Numbered from the stretch's first letter, positions 51,913 through 64,000 are shown. The stretch: DNA of 64,000 nucleotides from Phyto melanocephala (GCA_941918925.1 OW799233.1:42956275-43020274), one strand, 5' to 3'. Program-made: numbers and translations. The notes: a model not told the origin generated them from the sequence alone.

Positions 51913-52708
51913 TCTATATATATATAAATCAATGTGTGTTTGTATGTTTGTTTGAGCTTTATATATATTAAATATTATATATCACGAAAGTTAATGCAGC
52001 TAGTCTTCAAATTAAGTACGGTAGACTTTGACATCCACACGAACATTTGGGTAAAAAATGGGCGGACTTGCAATAGTAGGCGTGGCCACATGAATTAAAT
52101 ACTAAAATTCGTATATTTTAAAAAGGATATCGATTAGAGTAGTAAAATTTTGCAAGAGCAACTTTGACACCCAAATGAACATTTAGGCAAGAAATGGGTG
52201 CATTATCAATAGTGGGCGTGGCACCTACCATCTGAATTAAATACTAAAATTCGTTTATTTGGAAAACGATATCGATTAGAGGAGTAAAATTTTGCAAAAG
52301 CAACTTTGATATTCAAATAAACATTTATGGAAAAAATTGATGCATTAAAATTGTGGGCGTGGCACCTACCATATGAATTAAATACTAAAATTCGTATATC
52401 TGGAAAACGATATCGATTAGAGTACTAAAATTTTGCAAAAGCAACTTTGATATTCAAATAAACATTTATGGAAAAAATTGGTGCATTAACAATAGTGGGC
52501 GTGGTATCTGCCATATGAATTAAATACTAAAATTCGTATATCTGGAAAACGATATCGATTAGAGTACTAAAATTTTGCAAAAGCAACTTTGATATTCGAA
52601 TAAACATTTATGAAAAAAATGGGTGCATTATCAATAGTGGGCGTGGCACCTGCCATATGAATTAAATACTAAAATTTGGAGTCGCGAAGCACACCGGGTA
52701 TTAGCTAG
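51913..52708 (+). mobile_element. Helitron of a second subfamily, inside vilse intron 1
   Basis: It starts TCTATATATATATAAATC after A and ends GTCGCGAAGCACACCGGGTATTAGCTAG before T. Inside are about four to five units of ~142 bp (cgattag landmarks at 52131, 52273, 52414, 52556). Each has 'tactaaaattcgtatatctg', 'ttttgcaaaagcaactttga' and 'tagtgggcgtggcacct'. It is related in design but not in sequence to copies A-E. It has no helicase ORF. Confidence 0.8.
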
Positions 52709-52859
52709 TTTGATATAATTAGCCAAGTCGATTTTTTGTTACACAGTTTACGTTCACATACAACTGATTTTAATAGAACATTACCATTTGAAATTTTGAA
52801 TTAAAAAAAAAATTAGAAAAAACAAAAAAAATAATAAAAACAAATTAAAAAAATGTTGT

Positions 52860-53137
52860 ATGTTGTTGTTGTGAAAAAAACGAGATGGTCGAGGTTTTTT
52901 GCTCATATCTCAGTTGTTTATGTACCGATGTTTCTGATTTCCAATACCGATCTACTCCCGAATATTTCTGATATTTCAACAAACACACGGACAGACGGAA
53001 AAAGCTTAATCGACTCCCCTATTCATAAGCTTTCAGAAAATATATACTTTATGGGGTCGGATATGAAAATTGTAGAAATTTCACAAGGTATGACAAACCT
53101 ACACATACCCTTTCTCACTGTGTGAAGGGTATAAAAA
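52860..53137 (-). mobile_element. HINE/INE-1-like element, copy VI, 3'-truncated
   Basis: The right end GTGTGAAGGGTATAAAAAT is the family's 5' end on the minus strand. The 'ttcataagctttcagaaaat', 'tatactttatggggtcgga' and 'acacacggacagacgg' blocks follow. The 3' hairpin is absent. The 90-aa frame at 52853 is in this repeat. Confidence 0.7.
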
Positions 53138-53453
53138 TTAGATTCCTGCACAATTCAACATTTTCTGTAAAAATGTAATTTTCAAAGATTTCATGCTTTG
53201 CTATGCCATGCGAATTTAAACAAGGTGTTATAACATGTTATGCCAACTCAAACATACTGTCTTAGCATGTCATTGCAACTTAGGCAAGCTGTTGTACGCT
53301 GTTGTGTTTAATACCACGTCTTTTTTACTGTAACGGTACTTCAATGCAGTTTTGTTTTTGGTTTCGTTTTTCGTATTTTTAATTCTAGCAATGTTTTTTG
53401 TTGAATTGTTAGTTTAGATTCGTTCCTTGGAGTGTCAATTTACAAAAATTCAA

Positions 53454-53695
53454 ATGAGTCCGCGTACTACTTTAGAGCAAAGACAATTGGTTTTAAACCA
53501 TTTCAAAAATGACCACTCACAGCGAAAAATAGCTAAAATGGTTAACATGAATTCTTTTACGGTCCAAAAAATCATTGAGCGTTTCATACATGAAAATCGG
53601 GTTCATAACAAAGGCAGGAAGGCACCGAATAAAATATTTAGTGAGCAGGACGAGCGTTATATTTTGCGGAAAATAAAGGCAAACGCAAAAACCAA
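53454..53695 (+). pseudogene. Tc1-like transposase N-terminal fragment
   Basis: MSPRTTLEQRQLVLNHFKND, then HSQRKIAKMVNMNSFTVQKI and IERFIHENRVHNKGRKAPNK, then FSEQDERYILRKIKAN form the complete paired helix-turn-helix DNA-binding domain of a Tc1-like transposase (about 80 residues). The frame is uninterrupted, but homology stops at KTKKKTAKP and an unrelated low-complexity tail takes over. The catalytic domain is absent. It may be a recent truncation, and the frame stays open to 53852. There is no sign that it is expressed. Confidence 0.75.
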
Positions 53696-54912
53696 AAAAA
53701 AAACAGCCAAACCCGACACAAAACAAATTGACTTTATTTATATATTTTTTTTAAATAAATCCTTAAAAGAAATTTCCTTAAAGTATGTAATTACAATTAT
53801 ATTAAATAAATTTCTGATTTTATTGCATATAATGTTCTATTGCAATAATTAAAATGCACTATAAAAAAAACATGTGCTGCATTTTCGGCATTGCATGAAT
53901 TAGCAGTTGCATTATGTGACACATGTTTCTATGTTGTATAGTGCAACAGTTGCAGGCCTTTAATAAAAATATAAAAACATGTTTAGTCAACATTGTTGAT
54001 GCAAATTTGTACAAAAAAAAAAAACAAGAGAGTATAGTTAGATTTACAGCTAGATTACGGTTGGGTGGGACGACAGCAGATCATGCTAGTATTCAGGAAA
54101 AAGCATTTGTATTATCGTTTACCCTTAAAAAAACAAAAATTGTCAACACTGTTTTAAAGACCAAAACAAAAAAATCGATTAGATTACTTCAATCAAAAAA
54201 AAATATATAAAAACACGTTAGTATTGTGAATGAGTGTGTATTGAAAAAGAGAGCGACAGTTTTTATAAAGAGGAAGTGCGAAGTTAAAAGAAATACCTAT
54301 AAAAATTAATTGAATTTTAAAAAACTGCATTAATGCTGCATTTTTAGGAAAAATGTGTAAAGGGTATTTAGGAAATTGAGTTTTTCACAAAATACATAGA
54401 CACAAATATTTAACACAATAGTATCAAAAATTAAAGTTTTAAAAGCAATTTTACGAAAGAATTCTGTAACGCTTTTACTTTCTGCTGTTTTTACAATTAC
54501 TTGAGTTAGGAACTTTTTCTACTTTTGACCATCGATTTGTACATATCTGATTCAATAGTAAACTACCTTATTTTAGGATATGAATGCTCTATCTATAGAA
54601 TACGTTCGCATGAGGAAAAAACACATTACAACAATAAATGCGTCTTTAATGAATGTTATCTATAAACAGTATAAACATAGCTTCTTAATACCTATTTTTT
54701 TTAAATTTCCTACTTGTATCTATTGTCATAAATTTTTTTCGAAAATGTATTTTCAAAATAAACTGGCATCCCAACACTTTGAAATTTTTTAATTGTAAAA
54801 TTAAAAAAACTATACCTACAGAAAAAATACCAAATGCATAAAAAAACATTAAATAAACATTTATTATTGGGCCATTTATTAAACATATTAAAAAAATGCT
54901 ACTCACACACAC
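53696..54912. other. vilse intron 1, no recognised gene
   Basis: The ORFs at 53923 and 54580 are Lys/Asn/Ile-rich AT artefacts with no family motif. Confidence 0.5.
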
Positions 54913-54932
54913 CTTTCACAACTTGAAGTCAT
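54913..54932 (-). CDS. vilse: vilse/RhoGAP93B, first coding exon (M-T-S-S-C-E-R)
   Basis: The 20-nt coding segment ATGACTTCAAGTTGTGAAAG is followed by GTGTGTGTGAG as donor. It contributes six codons plus two bases. Together with A from the 49386 acceptor they give R7, directly before the conserved IEWVEIIEP. This phase match is the reason for calling so short an exon. The Arg also matches the Arg that precedes the same block in ARHGAP39. An alternative upstream start cannot be excluded. A 3' splice-like CAG lies about 28 bp before the ATG. Confidence 0.65.
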
Positions 54933-56228
54933 TTTAATTATTCCATTAACTTTAGCTGTTGGTTATTGGTTAGAATTAAATAATAAAAAAACTATGCTAT
55001 AAAATATCCACTTAATCAACTTTTTGCGTTAAATGCTGAAAACTTTAAGTAGGAGGTAAAGTTGTTTTTGATATTTCTTTTGAGGAGCAACCAACAGCCT
55101 CATTTTATTTTTCTTATCGATGTTATTTGTTGTGGTGTTTGCTCCTGCTTTTTCCAAACCTTTGTGTTTTAGGCTGTTTTTCCTTATCCTCTCAAGGCTT
55201 TTTAGCGGCAGCCTAAGCACCACCCCACTCACTTTTGTTGTTCTTTTTGCTTTTATTTTCGACTTTTTTATTTGTTTTATTTCGTCGTTTCTAACTCCAC
55301 ACACAGCACGTACAAAAGAACACTCAATTAAACATATGTACACACTTACACCACTATACTACGACGGATTTTCTTTCACTTTTCATAGATATCAGCAAAA
55401 TGCAATTTTTAATGAAAATTTTTCATTTTTTCCTTCCTTTGCCCACATTTTTCTTTACTATTTAAACATAAATCAAATTATATATTTTAAATAAATATTT
55501 TCTTTTTTATTAAAAGTTGTCTTAAATTCAACTGAATAAAAATTTGCACTACTTTTATTTTTTTCTTATGAAGCAAAAAGAAAAATTATTCACACTCATC
55601 GACCGTCCGTTTCACACTCGCTAATGTTAAACTGAAAAATTTGACTGACGCCCGTCGAGAAGTAAAATTGCATTGAATAAAAGTGAGTACAAAATAACGT
55701 TGTTTTTGCTTTTGTTCTCTATTTACCTCACTATTGTGAATTTTTTCTTAGGAAATTGAGCAGTTTTTTTTGTTGTTAGCCAGCGCTGCCAACACATGTT
55801 GTGGAGTTTTTGCAACATTTTTAAATATGGCAGTATTTATTTTGTTGTAATCCCTTAAGAACCAGGTGTGGAAAACATAAGTAAATAAATATTTTTAAAA
55901 AAATTATCATAGATACTTTAGAGAATTACTGCAATTGTTAATTTCTATTTATGACTAAACTGTGTCTGAACATTAAACATTTTTTTAAATCCATCAAATA
56001 TTATTTAAGTTAATAATAATAAAAAATTTAAATTGTAATAATGCAAAGCTATTTATGGGGCAAACAAAATCCTACCTTTAACTAAAGGCAAGTTGTAATA
56101 ATGGCCCTAAGAATACAAAACATAAATTTTTAAAATATATGTATTTAATTTGCTCTCACTCAAAATAAGAGCAGAAAAAAATTTCTTGTTTCTAATAAAA
56201 AATATATGTAAATTATCTTACAATTTCA
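54933..56228. other. Presumed 5' UTR/promoter region of vilse and 3' flank of BRAT1
   Basis: The patch 55120-55340 is less AT-rich and is open on both strands (minus 104 aa, plus 124 aa), but neither frame matches a family. A UTR of vilse is the likely reading. A GC-richer patch 'catcgaccgtccgtttcacactcgc' at 55596-55621 could be near the start of transcription. No motif is certain. Confidence 0.35.
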
Positions 56229-56246
56229 TTATTTATTTATTTATTA
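56229..56246 (-). promoter_or_regulatory. Candidate polyadenylation signals of BRAT1
   Basis: Several overlapping AATAAA hexamers (complement of TTTATT) lie about 90-105 bp past the BRAT1 stop codon, the usual position. AT-rich sequence makes chance matches easy. Confidence 0.4.
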
Positions 56247-56335
56247 TAAATACATTCAACTTTAGAAACACAGTTTAAGACAAACAAAAAAATAAAAACA
56301 AAATCAATTATACATATTAATATGTACAACGATTT

Positions 56336-59300
56336 CTAATAACAATCAGCAAATAAAGATTCATCTTGTTGTTTCATCGAAAAGATAATGTCGTCCAATA
56401 GAGATATAAAACTTTCCGAACCTAAAAACCAATCACAGTGATTCTTTAAAAGCTGTTCCAAGTCTAAACTTTTAACAGTCAGCATAAATTCCTTAATATC
56501 CACTGTAGTGTAGGCTTTATACAATTCAACATCAATACTGGGCAATGGCTTTTCGCTGTGAGTATTTTCACTGGACGGCTGCGTGGCAGATAAGGGAGTG
56601 TCATTATTTATATGCAATTGCGATTCATATGAAGCCACTAATAAATTGATATCTTGGGAAGATAAAATAGACTCAATAACTTCATCTGAATGAGCGTTCT
56701 CTGGCTGAGTTAGAGGGACATTATCATTTAAATTTGTATCTGTTTGCGGAGATGTGAAATTCGACTGAGGAATAAGGGGAACTGAACTACTGGTGCTAGG
56801 TGACAAAGTTTTATCTATACTCTCTACTAAAGATTCAAAATTATATTTTTTTAAATTTTCCAACAGACAATGTACCATACACACGGCCGTCTTTATCACT
56901 TCTAGATCATATTCCTCTTGCAAACATTTCAAGATGACACCCAAACAACCACGTTGTGAAAGTTCCTTAAAAACTTTTAAAATTCTGACATTTATTTCCT
57001 TTTCGGTAAGAGTGACAATCTTTTTGTATTCTTTGGAGAATGTAACGGTGGGAAAAGTACCATCAATCATGCCTTGATTGGTAAATTGTTTCTTAAATTC
57101 CAACTCCCAAAACCGCAAAGCCTCCAATTTAACCTCCCAATGTAGATCAGAAATAACACAATGGGCCAAAGTAGAGTATAAAGTATCCATATAGCATGAT
57201 GGAATTTTGCGATGTTCATAAATAATAGCCAAGGTTTTCATGGCTTCTTTGCGCACAATGCCTTCACTTTCGTTAAAGAGGACAACGAATAAATGATCCT
57301 GTTTTAAGAAAATAAATCATATGAAAATAAGGTCATATATAAAATAAATATAATTATTTACAATTAAATCTTGATTATTTAAATCATTTTCCCATATTAT
57401 GTTAATCATAACCATTTTGGAGAGGCACTTTAAAGCTGAGGCTCTAACGTAAGGTTCTTGGTCATTTTTGGCCATTTGCATGACAATAGGACAAATTTTA
57501 TAGTCATGCAAAAATTTCTGAAAAGCAGGAAACTCTTTAAGAAAAAATAAAATCTATTAAACACATAGTACATATATTGAACAATTTGATTTTAAGGACT
57601 TACTAATTCTTGATATATTGGCTATGGATGTGGTTAATTCTAGCGTACTATCACGTACCTCCCAGGCAACATCATGGAAACGTTTCAGTATTATGGGACC
57701 CAAACAAACCAGACCCGACCCTTGAAGATTATCCACTAACAAAGCCATATTAGGCGATAGGAAATGTTCTATGGATAATTGCACCAATTTTAAAGCCTGC
57801 ACAGCCAGCTGCTTGTTATAAAAAAGTACAATATATAAAAAACGAACTCTTTTTTTGAATTCCTAATCACTTACCCCATCGGTTAGATTGGGATTTTCCA
57901 AAATAACAGCCACTGTATTAACCAAACAAGTGCTTTCTATGCTTTCCTTCCACGATATACGGTAACGTTTGATTAGCGTTTGTAAACCGATTAGGCAGGC
58001 GTATAAAACATTAGGTATGGCCGTTATAAATTCAGCACCCATCCAGATCTTACACCATATTGGCACTACTCGACCCTCGAACGAGCCATTGGATTTTTCC
58101 AGAGTATTCGAATTGCTTATAAACTCTTTTAGAGCATAAATGACCGCCTGAAAAACCATTACAGCTTGTTCCCGTTCCAATATATTTTGCATCGATAATA
58201 TGCCATGTATAGACTTGTAGGCTAAATCCGCTATGGCTTCCAATGAGGTACCCTCCGACGGTAGAATAATATCACGAAATGAATAACAAATGCGCAAAGT
58301 GTGTTCACACGAAACTTCAAACATTTTCATTAGATAATTATCAAACAATTCCTCTTCTCTTTGGCGACTGCGCAAAATAACTAAAACCGGCAGCAAATGA
58401 AAAGTGATCAATTGATTTTCAAATCTCACCAGTTCCGTTTCAATCAGTATTTCGGGGGGAGCACGAGAACCTAATTTCTTCCACAGCATATGATTCAACT
58501 CGGCCAATTTGATTAAGTTTAGTATTTCCGAACGCTGTATACAAAATTTCATGCTGTTAAAGAAGCTCAAGCCGAAACGAGTAAATTTCTCCGGCGCAAT
58601 TTGGCCTTTATCCCACTGATCTTGTACCAATACGGCATAATTGAAACTGGCTAAAGTGTGTAGAATCTTATACAAAAAGCAACGATTTTGTGTCATCTCT
58701 ATAAGTTTCCATATAGTCAATTCCAAATTGTGATAGCTCTGACACAAGTGTGTTATATTTGTTTTCTCCTCCGACTCCAAAGTCTGTTCGAATAGATACG
58801 ACAACAAATCCAGGGTGGAGGACAGTCTGTGCTGCAGTTCACAATCATCAACATTGATCATTATTTTATCGCTTCCTTCTTTGTACACATTCTCCTGAAT
58901 GGGCTGTATAATTTCGCTAAGCATTTCCAAAACGACTTTTTCGTCCTTAGCTTTAACAGAAAGTTTATACAGCAATTCGTAGAGCAATTGGCGTGCCTCT
59001 CTCACCACATACATGGTGTGATCACGATTACAGAGTTCAATAAGAAAGTGCCAACACTGTTTAAGTCGTATATAGGCCAAGCCCAAACTGTAACGTGACA
59101 CGGCGGCCAAAAGGCGTATGAAACCAAGTTTTATAGAGGGGCTAAAGCGATGTTTATTTGCCTCAATAATGACAAGTGCGCTAAAATTACATATTATCAA
59201 AAATGGTTAAATTTCCTAATAAAAAACTTTTATTATTTTTATAGTTTTTTTAACTTAATAAATATTTATTTATAATTAACACTTTTTAAGCATTATAGGT

Positions 59301-60334
59301 ACTCAATTTACTTATTTTTCATTAAACACAATTATTGATTTTAATAGTTTTAAAATAATTTTGGAATCTTTTTTGTGTTTCAAAAACTGCGTGTATAAAT
59401 GTTATCTAGAAATCGTACAAAATTAAACATTTCTGCGTTATTTAAATATGTTTTACTTTGTTTTCGATCCGCAAAAAAAAATTTTTTTCTTCCAATTATT
59501 TTGAATTTTGCATAATAAAATCGAAAATAAAATATTCTGCATACAAATTACAAAAGAATATATATCTGCATTTTTTAACAATCTACTAAATTATCAGGGA
59601 TATGCTTCCAATTAATCTTTTAGTAAAATTTGTTGTTGAATTATCTGACACAAGCACCAGTGAAATGTATATAGACTAGCTTAAAACCAACAACTAGATA
59701 AATATTATAACATTTCTAACTTTCTCAAACATTTTTGTGAAATGTTTACTGATAATCTGGCATAAGCTCCAGTGAAATGCAAATAAACCAGCCATAACCC
59801 AACAACCAAATAATTCCAAAATTTTTATTGTATTTAATATTGTAGGTATGCAGTAAGAAGTAAGTATACCAAATTCGAAATTTTAAACAAGTCAGTTGGA
59901 AAAATCTTTAAACACAGCAGAACACATCATCTATGTAAGTACTTACCGATCCATTATATTGCGTTCTTTTAATGTTATCAAAATCCATTCATTTTGCATT
60001 AAAAGACTACAGAAGTTTAACATAAACGATGTAACTTTAGGATTAACTTTTGTGAAATCTTCGTTCAGAAGGATAATACACTTGTCAACCCAATCCATAG
60101 CAAAGGGAGCTTGCAAAACATAGAGGTTTTCTAAAATAAGAAAGTTAATTTTTTATCATATTATAGTAGCAGACAGATTTTTTATTTGTGCCAAAACCAA
60201 TATTTACCTTTTTCAGCTAAGTGTGTTATGAGCTTATCAAAGTAAACATTGCTGGTGGTGGCGAAATCTTGATGCAGAAAATTTTCAAATATGCGTTGTA
60301 AACGCTCGATTATTTGTTGCTGCTGTTGTTCCAT
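56336..60334 (-). CDS. BRAT1: BRAT1 homologue (HEAT-repeat partner of INTS11), 6 exons, ~985 aa
   Basis: Exons on the minus strand: 60334-60208, 60130-59947, 59180-57875, 57808-57604, 57534-57362, 57298-56336. All have AG/GT borders and matching phases, giving about 985 aa against about 820 in human BRAT1. Evidence for identity: the HEAT motif [18 protein letters not shown] in exon 4, [17 protein letters not shown] in exon 5, [18 protein letters not shown] in exon 6, and the C-terminal tripeptide D-C-Y, all in the order of vertebrate BRAT1. BRAT1 binds the Integrator nuclease INTS11; its C-terminal tail enters the nuclease active site with the Cys on zinc. The retained tail suggests that role is kept. 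Residues about 820-920 are a Ser/Thr/Asn-rich, poorly conserved linker. The start is the ATG before [18 protein letters not shown]. It is divergent from TBC1D22. Confidence 0.85.
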
Positions 60335-61873
60335 TTTTCAATTTATGTGTAAATCTTTTTTCTCGTCTGAATATAACATGAATTTTTGTTTTAGTTTTAT
60401 TAAGTTCACAATATTTTGCTATAGTATTTTATGTAAAAATACCACCGGTTTTGAGAACAGCAAATATAAAAAAAAACAATAATGTCCAACTAAAGTGACA
60501 CTTATTAGTGAGAAGTATGTTCAGTGGATGTTTAAGTGGTGCTACCCAGCAAAAAATTGGAAGTAGTGCATTAATACATTCATATAAAAACATGATCTCA
60601 AATGACAAGCTAATGTTAAAATCATTAGTGTTTTCACCTAAATTTAAGCACTTCACCAATTAAACCCCTAAAATCACTTTTTTGTCATCGTTTTTTTTAT
60701 TTGCTGGGTAGGCATCAAGGCATATTTATTCATCAGGTAATTGCAGTTCGGAGAGAATTTGTTGTTTATATTTTTTATATATGAAGTTTGACATTTGAAA
60801 TAAATTATAAAAGAGAGAAAATCATTATTAATTTCAACGAACAATATCATTTGGAATAACAGCATATTTCAACTTAAAATTTAACTAATGGTACTATACC
60901 CTTTGTTTTAAAGAAAATTAATTGCTTACTGAAAATCTAAGAACAGACATTAGCAGATTTTTCTTTTTGCACAGATATAATAAAATCTTTTAATTTTGTT
61001 TGCCAAAGAAATTCTACAACTCTCATGTATTTGTAATATAAAATATTATATTTTAGATTATTTATTTATTTATTTATTTATTAAAATAGTAATACAAAGC
61101 CTATAAGGCCATGGTAACAAAAAATCCTGAGATATTAACTAAATAAAGTATACAATAATATGAATTAATATAAGTAAAACTAATAGAAAAATATATGCAT
61201 ATTAAATTTTTGTTTAGCCGTTTCCAAATGACATCTGGAAATAGTGCCTATTTTTAGTGATGAAAGCAATTTGATTTCTTGGAAAAGCTATTATATGATA
61301 ACCAATATTATGTTAAACATTGTTAATGTTAAATTAAAATTTCTTCCATCAGAAGCTTAGGTAAAATCAAAAATCAATGTTAAAACTAAATTTTCAATAC
61401 ATATGATAAGCTTCTAATAAAAATTAAATAACATTAATAAAAATATTAGGAGCAAATAGTCGATAAAATCAACTTTGCTTATAAAATATTAAATTTAATA
61501 TAATTGAGAGTATAATATTACAGGTGAAAATAACAAACATATTTGAAAATTTTTTTCGTAAGATATGTATATCCTTTTAAAAAAGTAATAGAAGTGAATA
61601 GAACAATCAAATAGTATTAGCAACCCTAGAATATGCACCATTCACAATAGTGATTTATTGCTGTGTTTTGCTGTTGCTTTTTTTCAATTGGATGAAGTGT
61701 ATTTTATTTTCTTTTTATAATAAAAAATTTACGAATTTTATAAAACCACAAATTATTTAACTAAAATCTGAAGACTATTAAATCTGAAGAAAAGCGAAAA
61801 CGTGATATTCAAATATTATAGTAAATTTAAAGCAATTGAACTTTTCCAACAACATTTGAGGTGAAATAATACT
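60335..61873. promoter_or_regulatory. Divergent intergenic region between BRAT1 and TBC1D22
   Basis: The 1.5 kb between the two start codons must hold both promoters and 5' UTRs. It is AT-rich. A MITE (60543-60710) sits on the BRAT1 side. A TTTA microsatellite occurs at 61060-61083. No TATA or initiator could be singled out from the AT background. Confidence 0.5.
60543..60710. mobile_element. Short MITE (168 bp) in the BRAT1/TBC1D22 promoter region
   Basis: The termini are TACCCAGCAAAA and TTTGCTGGGTA (perfect over 10 bp). The outer TA may be the target duplication of a Tc1/mariner-type MITE. The interior is similar to 4985-5080. It starts about 210 bp upstream of the BRAT1 ATG. Confidence 0.6.
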
Positions 61874-63936
61874 ATGGACAATAATGTAGACAACGTTAAC
61901 AAAACTTCAACTACAACAACAAGTAATTTAAGAACACTCTCATTGTCAACATCGTCAGCAACTGCGGCGGCAAGCATAGCAGAAGTTCCTCAACAAACCG
62001 TAGTAGTGACCGCTGCAACAAATTCATTTTGGAAAAATAGTAGCCGTATTGTACCAGGAAGGCCTAGTCCCAAAAGGGGTAATTCGTTTGGAGCCCTGGA
62101 ATTGGGTAGCAGCAGCCGTGGAGGCGGCATGATGGCAACTTTTCGTGATTATCAAAATTCGGTTAGTGATGCTTGGGATACGGGAGATGATGAATTTTGC
62201 ATAATATCAAGTGCAGCTTTGCAACAACAGCAGCAATCTAAGCATAGAATTCCTAATACTGCATTAGCAAAATCTGGTAATATATTTCTTTAAAGGAGCG
62301 CCTTATAGGCTTTTTTAAATAAATAAAAAATATGTGTTCTATATATTAAAATTAGACCCTCAAATTTCCCGGCAAATTTCACAAACCTTAGCTCAAACTG
62401 TTATAGAAATACATAAAACTGCAACAGCCTCGAGTGCAGGTAGTAGCGGTATTAATGCTGGCCATACGATAATTAATAACAATTCAAACACCGATACAAC
62501 AAATCAACAACAATCTTATGATGATAATCCTATGGGTAAACAACATAATAGAAATCCTAATAAAGAAGACCTGAAGGGGGAGTCACAGGAACAAAGGTAT
62601 TTTTTTATTGGTTAAATTATAGGTATAACAAAAACTATATTATAAAAAAAATTATCCTTACCTTTGCATCAGTTTTTCTTTCGCTGTAAAAAAAAAGCTA
62701 GAAAAAAATATATATTTTTTTTAATTGCAGACCACGTATACGCCATATTCAGGCCTTACCCGGACGACCACAATTGCAAAAATTCACCAATTCGCAGGAT
62801 TCCGAATATGAAACGAAAATAGAAAAATTTGAAATATTATTGGACTCACCCCTACTGGATTTGGTGGCTTTAAAAAAACTAAGTTGGTCTGGAATACCAA
62901 GAAAGGTTTTTATTAAGCTCACTTGAATTTATACATATTACATTTTTACATGTAAGGTAATAATATAAAACTAATCAACTTTATTTTTAGATGCGCGGCA
63001 TTAGTTGGCGATTATTATCAAAATATTTACCACCATCAGGAGAACGGCGCAATGCGGTGTTGCAAAGTAAGCGTCAGGGTTATCAAGACTTAAGACAAAA
63101 TTACTTTAAGGTGGATAGTCAAGATGAATCGCAGCAGGATACCTATAGACAAGTAAGTTATTATTTTTTATTTTTCTCTTTTAAGTCAATATTTTTAAAT
63201 TAGATACATATCGATGTGCCACGTATGAATCCTCAAATATCGCTCTTCCAACAAAAACTCGTACAAGAGATGTTTGAACGCATCTTGTTCATTTGGTCTA
63301 TACGTCATCCAGCATCTGGCTATGTACAAGGCATTAATGATTTAGTAACGCCATTCTTCATTGTTTTTTTACAGGAACAATTGCCATCAGGTAGATCTTT
63401 GTCAACTAATAACAATAACACATAATTTATCACAATTTTTTTTTCAGGGACTGATATTGAAAAATTTCATATGAACTCGTTATCTGTTGAAATTCGTGAT
63501 GCCATTGAAGCCGATTCATTTTGGTGTTTATCAAAATTCTTAGATTGTATACAAGATAATTATATATTTGCTCAATTGGGTATACAGGAGAAGGTTAATC
63601 AATTGAAAGATTTAATACAAAGAATAGATGGTAAGGTCAAATATAATTATTTTTTTATAAGAAATTTGGAAATAATTTGAATGTTTTTTTTTTTTTTTTG
63701 TTCTTTTTTTAGGAACTTTACATCGTCATTTACAAACACATGGTGTTGATTATTTACAATTTTCGTTTCGTTGGATGAATAATTTATTAACTCGTGAATT
63801 GCCTCTGCACTGTACCATACGTTTATGGGACACCTATTTAGCTGAATCTGATGGCTTCGCATTATTTCATTTATATGTCTGTGCTGCATTTCTATTACAC
63901 TGGAAGGAGGAATTAATGCAACAAAATGATTTTCAG
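61874..63936 (+). CDS. TBC1D22: TBC1D22-type Rab GTPase-activating protein, 7 exons, 3' end outside window
   Basis: Exons: 61874-62276, 62356-62596, 62731-62905, 62991-63152, 63204-63390, 63448-63630, 63713-63936, with GT/AG borders and consistent phases. The 525 residues seen end in the donor CAG|gtgagt. Residues 1-260 are Ser/Thr/Gln-rich and variable (RIVPGRPSPKRGNSFGALEL, poly-Q). The TBC domain starts near SWSGIPRKMRGISWRLLSKY. Both catalytic fingers are intact: IHIDVPR (328-334, Arg finger R334) and SGYVQGINDL (Gln finger Q369). RHPASGYVQGINDLVTPFF, QDNYIFAQLGIQ, FRWMNNLLTRELPLHCTIRL and FHLYVCAAFL identify the TBC1D22A/B branch. These are Rab GAPs reported at the Golgi with ACBD3/PI4KB. 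About 80 or so C-terminal residues should follow beyond the window. Confidence 0.9.
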
Positions 63937-64000
63937 GTGAGTGCAAACTTTTCATGAATTAAAAAGAAAATATTTTAAAATAGATTTTATTGCCACATAT

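Noticed and set aside
53923..54210. 95-aa Lys-rich ORF
   Set aside because: Low-complexity AT-rich coding with no homology, in vilse intron 1.
55029..55494. Overlapping 104-aa (minus) and 124-aa (plus) ORFs upstream of vilse
   Set aside because: Neither has recognisable similarity, and both cover the same less AT-rich patch. UTR or promoter DNA is simpler than a gene.

Overview
The window looks like nuclear DNA from a higher (cyclorrhaphan, probably calyptrate) fly. It is very AT-rich. It has spliced insect genes, several INE-1/DINE-1-like (HINE) repeats, insect-type Helitrons ending in CTAG, and many mariner relics including one intact DD41D mariner. The species cannot be fixed from the sequence.

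Gene-bearing right end (about 49-64 kb). Three conserved genes were recognised from spliced reading frames. vilse/RhoGAP93B (ARHGAP39 family, minus strand) has only its first two coding exons here (54932-54913 and 49386-49296), carrying the first WW domain. The BRAT1 homologue (minus, 60334-56336, six exons, about 985 aa, C-terminal D-C-Y) appears complete. The TBC1D22 homologue (plus, from 61874, seven exons seen) runs off the right edge. BRAT1 and TBC1D22 are divergent, with about 1.5 kb between their start codons. No other host gene was found. The remaining ~49 kb to the left is most simply read as the giant second intron of vilse or sequence beyond it, because no further vilse exon is visible.

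Transposon-filled left and middle (1-49 kb). There are Helitron copies (1-646, 2144-2605, 17466-17957, 19573-20324, 45513-45891, and a second family at 51913-52708) and HINE copies, one of them split by a Helitron. Mariner relics of two kinds are present, one irritans-like and several DD41D-like, three of them interrupted by or carrying MITEs. There is also an intact DD41D mariner at 37722-39038, a pogo-like MITE, a hAT-like MITE, a 5'-truncated non-LTR retrotransposon 3' end, and a frameshifted transposon-type ORF.

The main discovery is at 21136-36275. This 15.1-kb foldback-like element has near-identical ~315-bp terminal inverted segments and a perfect 9-bp target duplication (AAAAGTCCC). 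Its arms are not unique DNA. They are about 84 tandem copies of a 170-172-bp satellite monomer, about 76 in one orientation and 8 in the other, meeting at a palindromic centre. It contains a third, internal copy of the terminal segment and higher-order repeats of 2 and 3 monomers. It therefore links a centromere-sized satellite with a foldback/Mutator-type transposon, and it probably lies within the vilse intron.
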